Part shown: positions 1-5,662 of the stretch, piece by piece
How positions within the stretch are numbered: the stretch's first letter is position 1
Layout: every line of letters begins with the position of its first letter
NCBI GenBank assembly: GCA_029880755.1
Contig: JAOUNW010000023.1
Coordinates: forward strand, 1-17,366
DNA length: 17,366 nucleotides
Source of the DNA: Gammaproteobacteria bacterium
Lineage (GTDB): Bacteria > Pseudomonadota > Gammaproteobacteria > Acidiferrobacterales > SZUA-150
Direction: 5' to 3'
Program-made: the position numbers and the translations under genes
The notes under the pieces: model-generated
What the model was told of the DNA's origin: nothing
Databases searched by the model: none
Seen by the model: only the letters and a program-made list of their open reading frames with translations

Positions 1-1
1 G

Positions 2-205
2 CCCAATGGCAATATAGTCAGGAAGCCGTATTACCAGATTCTTTTCAGTGACGGCACTGACTACAGCTTCCGGTCAAACCTACATGATCTGACCAAGGCG
101 CAGCAAAACGAGATCATAGAATTCATCAGCCAGTCTTCACATCGGGAAATTTCGGTTATCGATCCGTTTCCAGAGTCGGCCGGGCAGGGCAATCCACCGC
201 AGTGA
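2..205 (+). CDS. 3' end of an unrecognised protein (partial)
   Basis: An open frame enters from the left edge and ends at a TGA at 203-205. The 67 visible residues are soluble and mixed, including a stretch reading YYQILFSDGTDYSFRSNL and an amphipathic segment NEIIEFISQSS. No family is recognised. The last base of its stop is the first base of the ATG of the next gene, so the two are probably co-transcribed and translationally coupled. The proline/glycine-rich end (FPESAGQGNPPQ) looks like a disordered tail. The start and most of the protein lie outside the window. Confidence 0.6.
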   Translation, partial: PNGNIVRKPYYQILFSDGTDYSFRSNLHDLTKAQQNEIIEFISQSSHREISVIDPFPESAGQGNPPQ

Positions 206-786
206 TGGAGCAGGAAACAACAGAAGTGCTGGACGCACAGGGAGATACCCCCGCTCAGACGTCCCGGGTTGACCGTAAATGGTTGTTATTGTCTTCAGTG
301 ATAGTGGTGCTATATACCGCCTCCTGGTTCCTACCCATTGGCCTGCGTAAATACATCGGCCATGAAGGGGCGGAACTGGCGCATGGCTTACTTAAGGACA
401 GCGCCAAGGATGTCTTAAAAATTCTCACAGGCAGTAAATCTCTGGACCCAAAGTTATTCCTTAAAACCAGCGGCGGGCTGTATCTTGGGTTGGTTAACGA
501 GTTGTTTATTGTCGGGTTCCTGCTCTCCCTGTTCCGCAACCGTTGGTGTCTGCTGTTCGCCGGCCCGGCCTTTCTCGCCATGACAGTCTGGGGAGTGGCC
601 TTTGAGGTTTATTATGGCTATGGCTTTACCGCCTGGTGGTTGAGCGGGGGATTGTTGGGTTACCTGGGAGTAAAGGCAATCTACCCCGAAAAGATCGACG
701 CGAAGGCCCTGGCAATTTCACTTCCCCTCATAGTCTGCTATCTCCTAACCGTTTTGGTGCTGGCATTGGTATTAATTGATTCCTGA
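205..786 (+). CDS. hypothetical integral membrane protein, about five transmembrane helices
   Basis: About 193 residues from the ATG at 205; a GTG at 202 directly before it is also possible. The hydrophilic N-terminus (about 27 residues, rich in Glu, Thr, Asp) is followed by hydrophobic segments around residues 27-47, 95-111, 116-134, 142-160 and 170-192. The loop between helices 1 and 2 is long and charged (near residues 50-90). No catalytic motif is visible and the family is not recognised. The start overlaps the stop of the upstream gene by one base, and no good Shine-Dalgarno is seen, which fits translational coupling. The two are probably an operon of unknown function acting at the inner membrane. 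The next 252 bases contain only repeats. Confidence 0.6.
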   Translation: MEQETTEVLDAQGDTPAQTSRVDRKWLLLSSVIVVLYTASWFLPIGLRKYIGHEGAELAHGLLKDSAKDVLKILTGSKSLDPKLFLKTSGGLYLGLVNELFIVGFLLSLFRNRWCLLFAGPAFLAMTVWGVAFEVYYGYGFTAWWLSGGLLGYLGVKAIYPEKIDAKALAISLPLIVCYLLTVLVLALVLIDS

Positions 787-800
787 TCTACACAATATAA

Positions 801-832
801 AGTAGGGCGGATTAAGCGTAAGCGAATCCGCC
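801..832 (+). repeat. REP-type hairpin, GTAG signature, copy 1
   Basis: GTAG at 802-805 directly precedes a perfect 8-bp stem, GGCGGATT (806-813) and AATCCGCC (825-832), with an 11-base loop. A second copy at 1454-1485 is identical over all 32 bases. A GTAG tetranucleotide 5' of a palindrome is the hallmark of REP sequences mobilised by RAYT transposases. No RAYT gene lies in this window. Confidence 0.8.
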
Positions 833-917
833 TAAGGCGATTCTCTCTCCCGCAGGAAGAGAGTTTAAGATTCACCCTCACCCCCAGTCCTTTCCCGTAA
901 GCGAGAAAGGGGAACCC

Positions 918-946
918 GGCGCAATGAAAAAGCGATTGCGCCCTAC
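918..946 (-). repeat. REP-type hairpin, inverted orientation, copy 2
   Basis: GGCGCAAT (918-925) pairs with ATTGCGCC (935-942) around a 9-base loop and is followed directly by CTAC (943-946), the reverse complement of the GTAG signature. It is thus a REP in inverted orientation relative to the copy at 801, about 85 bases downstream. The pair has the layout of a REP doublet (REPIN/BIME-like). Confidence 0.75.
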
Positions 947-967
947 GTCGTCTGTAATTATTCTGGT

Positions 968-1011
968 GTCAGAGTGAAAGCTCTTGAGAGTTCACTCTGA
1001 CCCCAATTATT
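968..1011. repeat. CTCTGACCCC-type palindrome, copy A
   Basis: Perfect 11-bp arms GTCAGAGTGAA (968-978) and TTCACTCTGAC (991-1001), with a second 4-bp stem inside (981-984 with 987-990). It is followed by CCCCAATTATT. The 18 bases at 994-1011 recur exactly at 3161-3178, and diverged forms occur at 1838-1883 and 6165-6200. This is a second repeat family, distinct from the GTAG REPs. It lies just upstream of a small gene. Confidence 0.8.
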
Positions 1012-1038
1012 CCACAGTCAATCTGGAGACATGAATTA

Positions 1039-1320
1039 GTGAGAGCAAGAACATTATCCATCCTGATATTCACCGGAATTGTTTTGAATGGATGCGCTGC
1101 CATGGAAGGGCTGGGTGATATCTGCCTGCATGACGAAGCCTATGCGCAATCACAGTGTCTTAAGCGCGTTCAGGAAGAAAAAGAAGAGCGAGAGGCCAGT
1201 CGTCAACGTGACGAGGAATATGAGGTCATGCGCAGAGAAAACGAGGCACTGGAGGCCGAGACAAGACGAGTGATGGAAGAACATTACAGGAGGGAATCAG
1301 AATCAAAGGAAAAACAATAA
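1039..1320 (+). CDS. small coiled-coil lipoprotein, hypothetical
   Basis: 93 residues from a GTG start. A GGAG at 1025-1028 lies about 10 bases upstream. The ATG at 1031 is closed at once by TAG, so it cannot be the start. The N-terminus is a type II signal peptide (basic MRAR, then a hydrophobic stretch) ending in a lipobox LNGC with Cys19 as the predicted lipidation site. The mature part has two further cysteines (in DICLHD and QSQCLKR), followed by a highly charged helix rich in Glu, Arg and Lys to the end, likely a coiled coil. It should be a membrane-anchored periplasmic lipoprotein. The family is not recognised. The gene stands alone, with REP hairpins on both sides. Confidence 0.65.
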   Translation: MRARTLSILIFTGIVLNGCAAMEGLGDICLHDEAYAQSQCLKRVQEEKEEREASRQRDEEYEVMRRENEALEAETRRVMEEHYRRESESKEKQ

Positions 1321-1368
1321 AAGGGAAACCGGTCGACCGATCCGGGTCGGACCAAGCTAACTGCCTTT

Positions 1369-1397
1369 GGCGCAATAGTAAATCCATTGCGCCCTAC
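1369..1397 (-). repeat. REP-type hairpin, inverted orientation, copy 3
   Basis: GGCGCAAT (1369-1376) pairs with ATTGCGCC (1386-1393) and is followed by CTAC (1394-1397). Stem sequence and signature match the copy at 918-946; only the loop differs. Together with the direct copy at 1454 it forms a second pair on the other side of the small lipoprotein gene. Confidence 0.75.
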
Positions 1398-1453
1398 GCA
1401 GTCGGTGCTGTCATCGGCACAAGCTAAATTCTATCTTTGCCCGGCACAATGAA

Positions 1454-1485
1454 AGTAGGGCGGATTAAGCGTAAGCGAATCCGCC
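1454..1485 (+). repeat. REP-type hairpin, GTAG signature, copy 4
   Basis: Identical over 32 bases to 801-832: GTAG at 1455-1458, stem GGCGGATT (1459-1466) with AATCCGCC (1478-1485). Identity over the whole element, loop included, suggests recent copying or gene conversion compared with the diverged sequence around it. Confidence 0.8.
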
Positions 1486-1529
1486 GTAGGCGGTTCAGGA
1501 AGAGGGTTTACGATTCACCTTCACCCCTG

Positions 1530-1553
1530 CCCTCTCCCGCAAGCGGGAGAGGG
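1530..1553. repeat. CCTCTCCCGC hairpin
   Basis: Perfect 11-bp inverted repeat: arms at 1530-1540 and 1543-1553 with a 2-base AA loop. A weaker version (CCTTTCCCG, then CGAGAAAGG) sits at 889-910 in the same position relative to the first REP. No T-run follows, so a classic terminator is not supported. Confidence 0.6.
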
Positions 1554-1583
1554 GGGCAACCCGTACCAATCTTTACCGACCTT

Positions 1584-1604
1584 CCCTCTCCCTCCGGGAG
1601 AGGG
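1584..1604. repeat. CCCTCTCCC hairpin
   Basis: Perfect 9-bp inverted repeat, CCCTCTCCC (1584-1592) and GGGAGAGGG (1596-1604), with a 3-base loop. It is probably a second unit of the hairpin at 1530-1553. It lies 63 bases before the truncated methyltransferase gene. Confidence 0.55.
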
Positions 1605-1666
1605 CTAGGGTGAGGGAAAGTGTTTTCACTTGTACTCCTTCCCCAATCCATTAAGATATTTTCCAA

Positions 1667-1849
1667 ATGAATGGCAAAACTCAATCAAAGGTAAGTCTCG
1701 GGCTGATCAATCCCAAAACCCCGGAAAACATCGGCGCGGTCATGCGTGCCGCGGGCTGTTTTCAAGCGGATGCCGTATTTTACACCGGCGAACGGTATGA
1801 TCGCGCCGCACGGTTTAACACGGATGAGCATGCCTTGGGATCAGAGTAA
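1667..1849 (+). pseudogene. truncated TrmH/SPOUT-family RNA methyltransferase (5' fragment)
   Basis: The 60-residue product begins like small TrmH-type (SPOUT) 2'-O-ribose RNA methyltransferases: the segment GLINPKTPENIGAVMRAAGC (residues 12-31), then VFYTGERYDRAARFNTD. In the family this is the N-terminal part of the alpha/beta-knot domain; full proteins are roughly three times longer and carry the SAM-binding knot (FGPE...NLA) at the C-terminus, absent here. The last three residues (GSE) and the TAA are supplied by the palindrome starting at 1838, and no continuation of the gene is found beyond it. I infer that insertion or deletion at the palindrome removed the 3' part. No Shine-Dalgarno is obvious before the ATG. 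It is unlikely to be active. Confidence 0.7.
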
Positions 1850-1883
1850 GAGCTCCTGAGAATTTGCTCTGATCCTAATCATT
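1838..1883. repeat. CTCTGATCC-type palindrome, copy B
   Basis: Perfect 9-bp arms GGATCAGAG (1838-1846) and CTCTGATCC (1867-1875). The flank through 1883 aligns with the ACTCTGACCCCAATTATT of copies A and C with four substitutions, so this is a diverged member of the same family. It supplies the stop codon of the truncated methyltransferase. Confidence 0.7.
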
Positions 1884-1916
1884 CATCTAAGCACCCCTAT
1901 ATCTAGGGCTCACCGT

Positions 1917-1925
1917 TGCTATACA
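1917..1925 (+). promoter_or_regulatory. possible extended -10 promoter of the metallophosphoesterase
   Basis: TGC directly followed by TATACA (1920-1925) fits an extended -10 element about 40 bases before the gene. No clear -35 is seen. The AT-rich segment just upstream includes a small CCCTA/TAGGG inverted repeat (about 1895-1908). Confidence 0.3.
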
Positions 1926-1968
1926 ATTCTTCCGTTAACCACCGTCGGTTTGATCAGTCGGAGGAGAT

Positions 1969-3075
1969 ATGGCTACCCATGACTTCAGCTTGTTTGGCTG
2001 GCGTTGGATTGCAGGCGTGTACGTTACTCAGATTATCTTATGCGGCGTCGTAATCCTGGCCGGATGCGCCGGTCCACAAACAGGCCAGTCCGAGGCGGCC
2101 GGCAAGGTTGAATTCGCGCTCATCGGGGATATGCCCTATGACGGCAAGCAAGAGGAAGAGTATGCCAACCTGATGAAGGCAATCGACAGGGAAGATCTCG
2201 CCTTTGTGGCACACAATGGCGATATGTGGGGAGATGGCATGACATGGAAGGATACGACAAAGGGCCTGGCGCCATGCGGTGATGCCGTTTTTCAGGATCG
2301 CCTGGCTCGGGCAATGAAGTCAGAACACCCTTATATTGTGGCGCCGGGCGACAATGACTGGACCGATTGCTGGCGGGCGAAGCCGGTTCCCTATGATCCG
2401 ATCGAAAGGCTATCGAAGTTACGCCAGATGTTCTTCAGCGGAGAAAAGAGCCTGGGGCAACACACCTTGCCATTGACTCGGCAGAGCTCTGATCCGAGGT
2501 ACGCAAAATACCGGGAGAACGTACGTTGGGTTTATGGGGATGTCATGTTTGTCACCCTGCACATGATGGGGAGCAATAACAACCTGGGTCGCACACCGGA
2601 CATGGATGCCGAATATAAAGAACGTAATGCCGCCAATCTGGCATGGATGAAGCAGGCGTTTGCCTTGGCGGCACGAAACAAAAACAGGGCCATTATGATC
2701 ATTGCCCAGGCCAACCCGCAATTTGAAAATGGCTGGCCCAATAAAGTGCAGGAGAAGTACATGTTACGGGGAGTTGGCCTAAAGGCGCCCGAGAAGAAAA
2801 GGACAACCGGATTTGATGATTTCCTGGCGGCGCTGGAACAAGAGACACTGGCCTTCGGTAAACCGGTTGTCTACGTTCACGGCGATACGCACCTGTTTCG
2901 CGTAGACAAGCCGCTATACGGCTCACACAGCAAGCGCGTCATCGAAAACTTTACCCGAGTGGAAACCATCGGCTTTCCCGATACGCACTGGGTCCGGGCC
3001 ATTATCGACCCCAACGACCCCAACGTGTTCACATTCAAGCAGGAGATCGTGAAAGAGAATCTCGTGAAACACTAG
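1969..3075 (+). CDS. calcineurin-like metallophosphoesterase, predicted lipoprotein
   Basis: 368 residues. The start is supported by GGAGGAG at 1960-1966. The first 33 residues form a long signal segment ending in a lipobox LAGC with Cys33 as the predicted lipidation site. The metal-binding motifs of the calcineurin-like phosphoesterase fold appear in order: GD at 53-54, HNGD at 82-85, GDND at 127-130, a His in LHMMG near 198, and VHGDTH at 303-308. A binuclear metal centre that hydrolyses phosphoesters is therefore likely; the substrate cannot be told. As a lipoprotein it would act outside the cytoplasm, which suggests nutrient scavenging or envelope processing. It stands alone, with its own probable promoter and repeats on both sides. 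Confidence in the fold is good, in the substrate nil. Confidence 0.8.
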   Translation: MATHDFSLFGWRWIAGVYVTQIILCGVVILAGCAGPQTGQSEAAGKVEFALIGDMPYDGKQEEEYANLMKAIDREDLAFVAHNGDMWGDGMTWKDTTKGLAPCGDAVFQDRLARAMKSEHPYIVAPGDNDWTDCWRAKPVPYDPIERLSKLRQMFFSGEKSLGQHTLPLTRQSSDPRYAKYRENVRWVYGDVMFVTLHMMGSNNNLGRTPDMDAEYKERNAANLAWMKQAFALAARNKNRAIMIIAQANPQFENGWPNKVQEKYMLRGVGLKAPEKKRTTGFDDFLAALEQETLAFGKPVVYVHGDTHLFRVDKPLYGSHSKRVIENFTRVETIGFPDTHWVRAIIDPNDPNVFTFKQEIVKENLVKH

Positions 3076-3149
3076 GACCAGACAGTAAGTTATTGCTGGG
3101 AGGGGTGGTGGTGTATGATATTTCAGTTTTTTGGAGCTGGTGTAACAAA

Positions 3150-3178
3150 TCAGAGTTTCTACTCTGACCCCAATTATT
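3150..3178. repeat. CTCTGACCCC-type palindrome, copy C
   Basis: Arms TCAGAGT (3150-3156) and ACTCTGA (3161-3167) around a TTCT loop; bases 3161-3178 are identical to 994-1011. It lies between the convergent metallophosphoesterase and ImmA-like genes and could end transcription from both sides. The stop codon of the ImmA-like gene (complement of 3174-3176) is inside the element. Confidence 0.75.
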
Positions 3179-4025
3179 CTTCTTCTTTTTCTTCTATCTC
3201 GTCCTCAAACCACAATAACGTAGCTATATATCCATCTTCTTGAACATACACTTCCTCAATGCAAGTTTCTGGCAGGCAATAATATTTGTTCTCGTCAAAC
3301 CATAGCGAGGCATCACACTCATCATTATGAAATGTCAGATCATCTACTTTACCTAGAGACGCAGTAAGCGATGAATTAGGAATACTGGATCCTCTTTTTG
3401 CATACCTCAACCAAAATGGATGTTCCCCCCCGGTATACCCATATTGTACTTTCAACATATGACTAAAAACCACGGCTACTGGCCGATCATGCAGATCGGC
3501 ATATCTATTTGCACAAGCCTGAAAGCTCACATCTAATTTATCTGCTAGAAATTTTATACACTCAATGCTTGGCTCCCTACTAAAGCATTTTTGTTTATTT
3601 AGCCATGGTTCTGGCATTAGCAGATTTGCTGAAAATTCATTTGCCTCTGCCTCAATGTTTTGAGAGCTATTCATTTTAATGTCTTTATTGATTTTAGTGC
3701 TCATATCTTTTGATGTGCATGACATCTGAAACCCATGGTGTGGGATCAAATAATGTCCAAGTTCATGTCCGAGCGTATATCGTCTTCTGTGATGTCTAGC
3801 ATCCGAGTTGATTACTATGATTCCTTCAGACTTCGTATCATTTGCAATAAGAGCACCCTCAATACCTTTAAGTGACTCATATCTTATTTCCTTAATACCG
3901 CATCTATCTGCCAACTCTTCCAACGATACAGGTTCATCCCACCCAGGATTCTGATGATAAATCTCTGAAACTATATCCTTCGGCCTGTGAAGATCAGCCA
4001 ATTCCATTAGATCAATATCAAGCAT
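3174..4025 (-). CDS. ImmA/IrrE-family metallopeptidase
   Basis: 283 residues from the ATG at 4025, chosen because it overlaps the stop of the upstream repressor gene in the 8-base ATGCTTGA; a GTG at 4058 would give a longer, less likely form. The zinc motif HELGH (residues 87-91, in YTLGHELGHYL) and the downstream EAEANEFSANLLMP (third ligand probably Glu127) define the ImmA/IrrE family. In ICEBs1 the homologue ImmA cleaves the repressor ImmR after a signal and induces the element; the pairing with an XRE gene here suggests the same. The C-terminal 140 residues, ending in a very acidic tail, are unrecognised and may sense the inducing signal. AT-rich composition differs from the flanking genes and points to transfer. 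The stop codon lies in a REP-like palindrome. Confidence 0.88.
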   Translation of the reverse strand: MLDIDLMELADLHRPKDIVSEIYHQNPGWDEPVSLEELADRCGIKEIRYESLKGIEGALIANDTKSEGIIVINSDARHHRRRYTLGHELGHYLIPHHGFQMSCTSKDMSTKINKDIKMNSSQNIEAEANEFSANLLMPEPWLNKQKCFSREPSIECIKFLADKLDVSFQACANRYADLHDRPVAVVFSHMLKVQYGYTGGEHPFWLRYAKRGSSIPNSSLTASLGKVDDLTFHNDECDASLWFDENKYYCLPETCIEEVYVQEDGYIATLLWFEDEIEEKEEE

Positions 4026-4350
4026 TTTTTTTATTATACAAGGCCTCAGCAGCAGCACGCAAAACTGCTAAATCAGAAGGGTCTAGGTTCTTCTCTGATA
4101 GTTCCCTAGCAAAGCTCAATATATCAGGGCTAGTACCGGTATTATCATTATCATTACCAATTAAATAATCGATACTGACACTGTAATAATTTGCGAATTT
4201 TTTTAGTAATTCAATAGACGGGTTTTTAGTAGTACCCCGCTCTAGCTCCCACACGTGGGCCTTTGATATTCCAATATCATCAGCCACATTTTGTAGAGAC
4301 CCCTTCTTCTTGTCTGTACGCAGTTGTTTAAGTCTGGCTCCAAGCGACAT
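4018..4350 (-). CDS. XRE-family transcriptional repressor
   Basis: 110 residues with GAGG (complement of 4357-4360) seven bases before the ATG. The N-terminal two thirds is a Cro/CI-type helix-turn-helix: ARLKQLRTDKKKGSLQNVA, then DDIGISKAHVWELERG (recognition helix near residues 28-40), then SIELLKKFANYYSVSIDYLIG. The C-terminal 40 residues may mediate dimerisation. It is the first gene of a two-gene operon with the ImmA-like protease, which probably cleaves it. The divergent DUF2188-E2-HNH operon starts 132 bases away, across a strong palindrome, so the likely role is to repress that operon and itself. AT-rich like its partner. Confidence 0.85.
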   Translation of the reverse strand: MSLGARLKQLRTDKKKGSLQNVADDIGISKAHVWELERGTTKNPSIELLKKFANYYSVSIDYLIGNDNDNTGTSPDILSFARELSEKNLDPSDLAVLRAAAEALYNKKNA

Positions 4351-4366
4351 TTTTTACCTCGTTTCT

Positions 4367-4394
4367 AAATTATCTGCTTATAAGGATAAATCAA
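4367..4394 (-). promoter_or_regulatory. probable promoter of the repressor-protease operon
   Basis: On the minus strand, TTGATT (complement of 4389-4394) and TAATTT (complement of 4367-4372) are separated by 16 bases. An imperfect TTATC/GATAA inverted repeat at 4370-4389 overlaps the spacer and could be an autoregulatory site. Confidence 0.35.
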
Positions 4395-4396
4395 AC

Positions 4397-4425
4397 GACT
4401 ACATAAAAATAGACTTGACTACATA
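4397..4425. repeat. direct repeat GACTACATA, two copies 20 bp apart
   Basis: GACTACATA at 4397-4405 and again at 4417-4425, exactly 20 bases (about two helical turns) apart, in the space between the two divergent promoters. The second copy overlaps the -35 box of the plus-strand operon. It may bind the XRE repressor or another regulator. Confidence 0.45.
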
Positions 4426-4443
4426 GAACGTAAGATATATCAT
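4415..4443 (+). promoter_or_regulatory. sigma-70-type promoter of the DUF2188-E2-HNH operon
   Basis: TTGACT (4415-4420), a 17-base spacer and TATCAT (4438-4443) make a good sigma-70 promoter reading into the gene at 4483. Both boxes are covered by possible regulatory repeats, as expected for a tightly repressed operon. Confidence 0.55.
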
Positions 4444-4447
4444 ACGT
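4428..4447. promoter_or_regulatory. palindromic operator candidate over the -10 box
   Basis: ACGTAAGATATATCATACGT is a 20-bp palindrome with a single mismatched pair (9 of 10 pairs match). It covers the -10 element and the expected start point of the plus-strand operon. Size and symmetry fit an XRE dimer site, so occupancy should block transcription. Confidence 0.5.
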
Positions 4448-4482
4448 ACCTATATTACTAGATTATACGGGAAAAGCTAGAT

Positions 4483-4707
4483 ATGTCTAAGAAAAATCAA
4501 CATGTTGTACCACACCAAGGTGGCTGGGCCGTAAAGTCGGAAGGGGCTTCAAAGGCATCTTCTATCCATCAGAAACAATCTGATGCTATTTCGCAGGCCC
4601 GGAATACTGCAATCAAGAATAAAACGGAGATGCTGATACACGGAAAAAATGGGCAGATCCGCGAGCGCAACACCTATGGAAAGGATCCTTTTCCTCCCAA
4701 AGGATAG
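4483..4707 (+). CDS. DUF2188 domain protein
   Basis: 74 residues, a whole DUF2188 domain. The family pattern is clear: HVVPHQGGWAVKSEGASKAS near the start, a middle helix (QSDAISQARNTAIKNK), the strand EMLIHGKNGQIRERNTYG, and the typical end DPFPPKG. These are small proteins of unknown biochemistry, found singly and next to mobile-element genes. It is the first gene of the operon divergent from the XRE/ImmA pair, 40 bases after the predicted -10 box. The Shine-Dalgarno is weak (GGGAAA near 4469). Its last codons carry the AAAGGA that serves the next gene, so expression is coupled. Confidence 0.85.
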   Translation: MSKKNQHVVPHQGGWAVKSEGASKASSIHQKQSDAISQARNTAIKNKTEMLIHGKNGQIRERNTYGKDPFPPKG

Positions 4708-4709
4708 CC

Positions 4710-5657
4710 ATGATGTCAGCTGCGCTTAGCCAATCTCAGAAATTCGAGCCGAATAATTCGGCACAGATACCTGGCGCCGGCCCTATTGAAATACTTAGGG
4801 TTATCGGGGAGCAGCTTAAAAACCGAGTTTATCCAAACGTGATGGAAGGTGGGTTTGTAGTGCCCAGCAAACCCACTTTTCCTTTTAAACCCTTGGGCAA
4901 GGAGACTGACGATGTCAGATCAAGAAAGAAACGATCCACAACCGGATCATGGCAAAGGCCCTCCTCCGGGGAAAGGGAAACCAGTAAACCCTGGACGTCC
5001 CGTCAGGCCAGTAAGGTCATCGAGCCAAGTATTCAAGCCGCTTACGCAAGCGAGCTTGACACATTGCTAGATGCCTACCCCAGTACCCAGTTTTGGCATG
5101 ACCGCGACGGTTTTTGGTTACTCACTGAGAGCCAGCTTCTGCCCAACCTTGGCAGAAAGGCCGTTTTTCTCTGTAGAGTTAGCATGACCAGACGGCATGT
5201 CAGAAGCTGGGGTTTCTGGTCCCATTCCATTATCGACTACATATGGATTGGCCCGAGGCATACCAATTTTCCCGATGGATCAATCTGTGCCTTTGATCCG
5301 AATGATAATAATGCATGGGTGTTTGGCGAGCCCATTATTGACCTATTAGACATCTACTGTCTGTGGGCGACACAGCACTTGCATTTAGAAATCATTGGTA
5401 GCTGGCCTGGGCCTCAGTCTGCCAACATTACCTTAGAGCGCATACTTGAAATTAAAGATGATGAATATTGTGGCTGTGGCACTGACTTACCCTATAAAGA
5501 GTGCTGCAAAGAAAAAGATCGTGCTGCAAATATATACGTAGTCTTGAAAAATTATATTCTAATGACTCGAGGTGGCCATCGCTTCCCGCCAGATATAGTT
5601 CTTCAATTTATGCACAAACAGAACCATCCACCAGAGGAAAGCTTATTGCTCCCCTAA
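4710..5657 (+). CDS. ubiquitin-conjugating E2-like protein with C-terminal SEC-C-type cysteine motif
   Basis: 315 residues; the ATG at 4710 has AAAGGA at 4699-4704. Residues about 108-240 look like a bacterial E2 (UBC-fold) domain: LDTLLDAYPSTQFWHDRDGFW, then IGPRHTNFPDGSICAFDPND with His184 and candidate catalytic Cys193, then LWATQHLHLEIIGSWPGPQ. The H-x(4)-DG-x(2)-C plus downstream Trp/His-rich helix pattern is that of prokaryotic E2s, which carry a ubiquitin-like protein as a thioester. Residues 251-266 (DEYCGCGTDLPYKECC) resemble the zinc-binding SEC-C motif, with Cys254, 256, 265 and 266. The first 105 residues are unrecognised; from about residue 70 to 105 the composition is odd, and another frame looks more protein-like there, so a frameshift or fusion is possible. 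No E1 or JAB gene is in the window. Family call by eye only. Confidence 0.6.
   Translation: MMSAALSQSQKFEPNNSAQIPGAGPIEILRVIGEQLKNRVYPNVMEGGFVVPSKPTFPFKPLGKETDDVRSRKKRSTTGSWQRPSSGERETSKPWTSRQASKVIEPSIQAAYASELDTLLDAYPSTQFWHDRDGFWLLTESQLLPNLGRKAVFLCRVSMTRRHVRSWGFWSHSIIDYIWIGPRHTNFPDGSICAFDPNDNNAWVFGEPIIDLLDIYCLWATQHLHLEIIGSWPGPQSANITLERILEIKDDEYCGCGTDLPYKECCKEKDRAANIYVVLKNYILMTRGGHRFPPDIVLQFMHKQNHPPEESLLLP
4912..5070 (+). CDS. short overlapping ORF inside the E2 gene, possible remnant of a partner gene
   Basis: A 52-residue frame, -1 relative to the E2 frame, starts at an ATG with a strong AAGGAG (4899-4904) seven bases upstream. The product begins MSDQERNDPQPDHGKG and continues with a Pro/Gly/Lys-rich stretch. 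From memory, this resembles the disordered N-termini of bacterial multi-ubiquitin-domain proteins often encoded beside E2 genes, but no ubiquitin-like fold follows before the TAG at 5068. It could be the real N-terminus of the E2 protein separated by a frameshift, the stump of a deleted ubiquitin-like gene, or chance. Good RBS and plausible codons support it; length and overlap argue against. Confidence 0.3.
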   Translation: MSDQERNDPQPDHGKGPPPGKGKPVNPGRPVRPVRSSSQVFKPLTQASLTHC

Positions 5658-5662
5658 TCACA

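Larger units (their letters stand above)
1321..1666. other. intergenic, repeat-rich, no gene seen
   Basis: This 346-base stretch has no convincing reading frame. It holds an inverted REP (1369-1397), a direct REP (1454-1485), a CCTCTCCCGC/GCGGGAGAGG hairpin (1530-1553) and a CCCTCTCCC/GGGAGAGGG hairpin (1584-1604). Bases after the REP at 1454 resemble those after the REP at 801 (GATTCACC followed by CACCCC), so longer blocks, not only the stems, were duplicated and have since diverged. Confidence 0.7.

Noticed and set aside
801..1485. CRISPR-like repeats
   Set aside because: Only four units in mixed orientation, irregular spacing, a gene in between, no cas genes. They are REP hairpins.
4018..4058. 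Upstream GTG start (4058) for the ImmA-like gene
   Set aside because: It would add 11 residues encoded wholly within the repressor gene; the ATG at 4025 overlapping the repressor stop in ATGCTTGA is the usual coupled arrangement.
4960..4985. Programmed -1 frameshift joining the 4912 ORF to the E2 frame
   Set aside because: The G/A-rich run here has GGG AAA in register with the 4912 frame, not the X XXY YYZ register of a slippery site, and no clear downstream pseudoknot is seen.
5501..5662. Longer N-terminus for the HNH gene
   Set aside because: This part overlaps the SEC-C region of the E2 gene in another frame and reads as Ser/Arg/Lys noise; MKYTKEQLRKIY at 5663 is the natural start.
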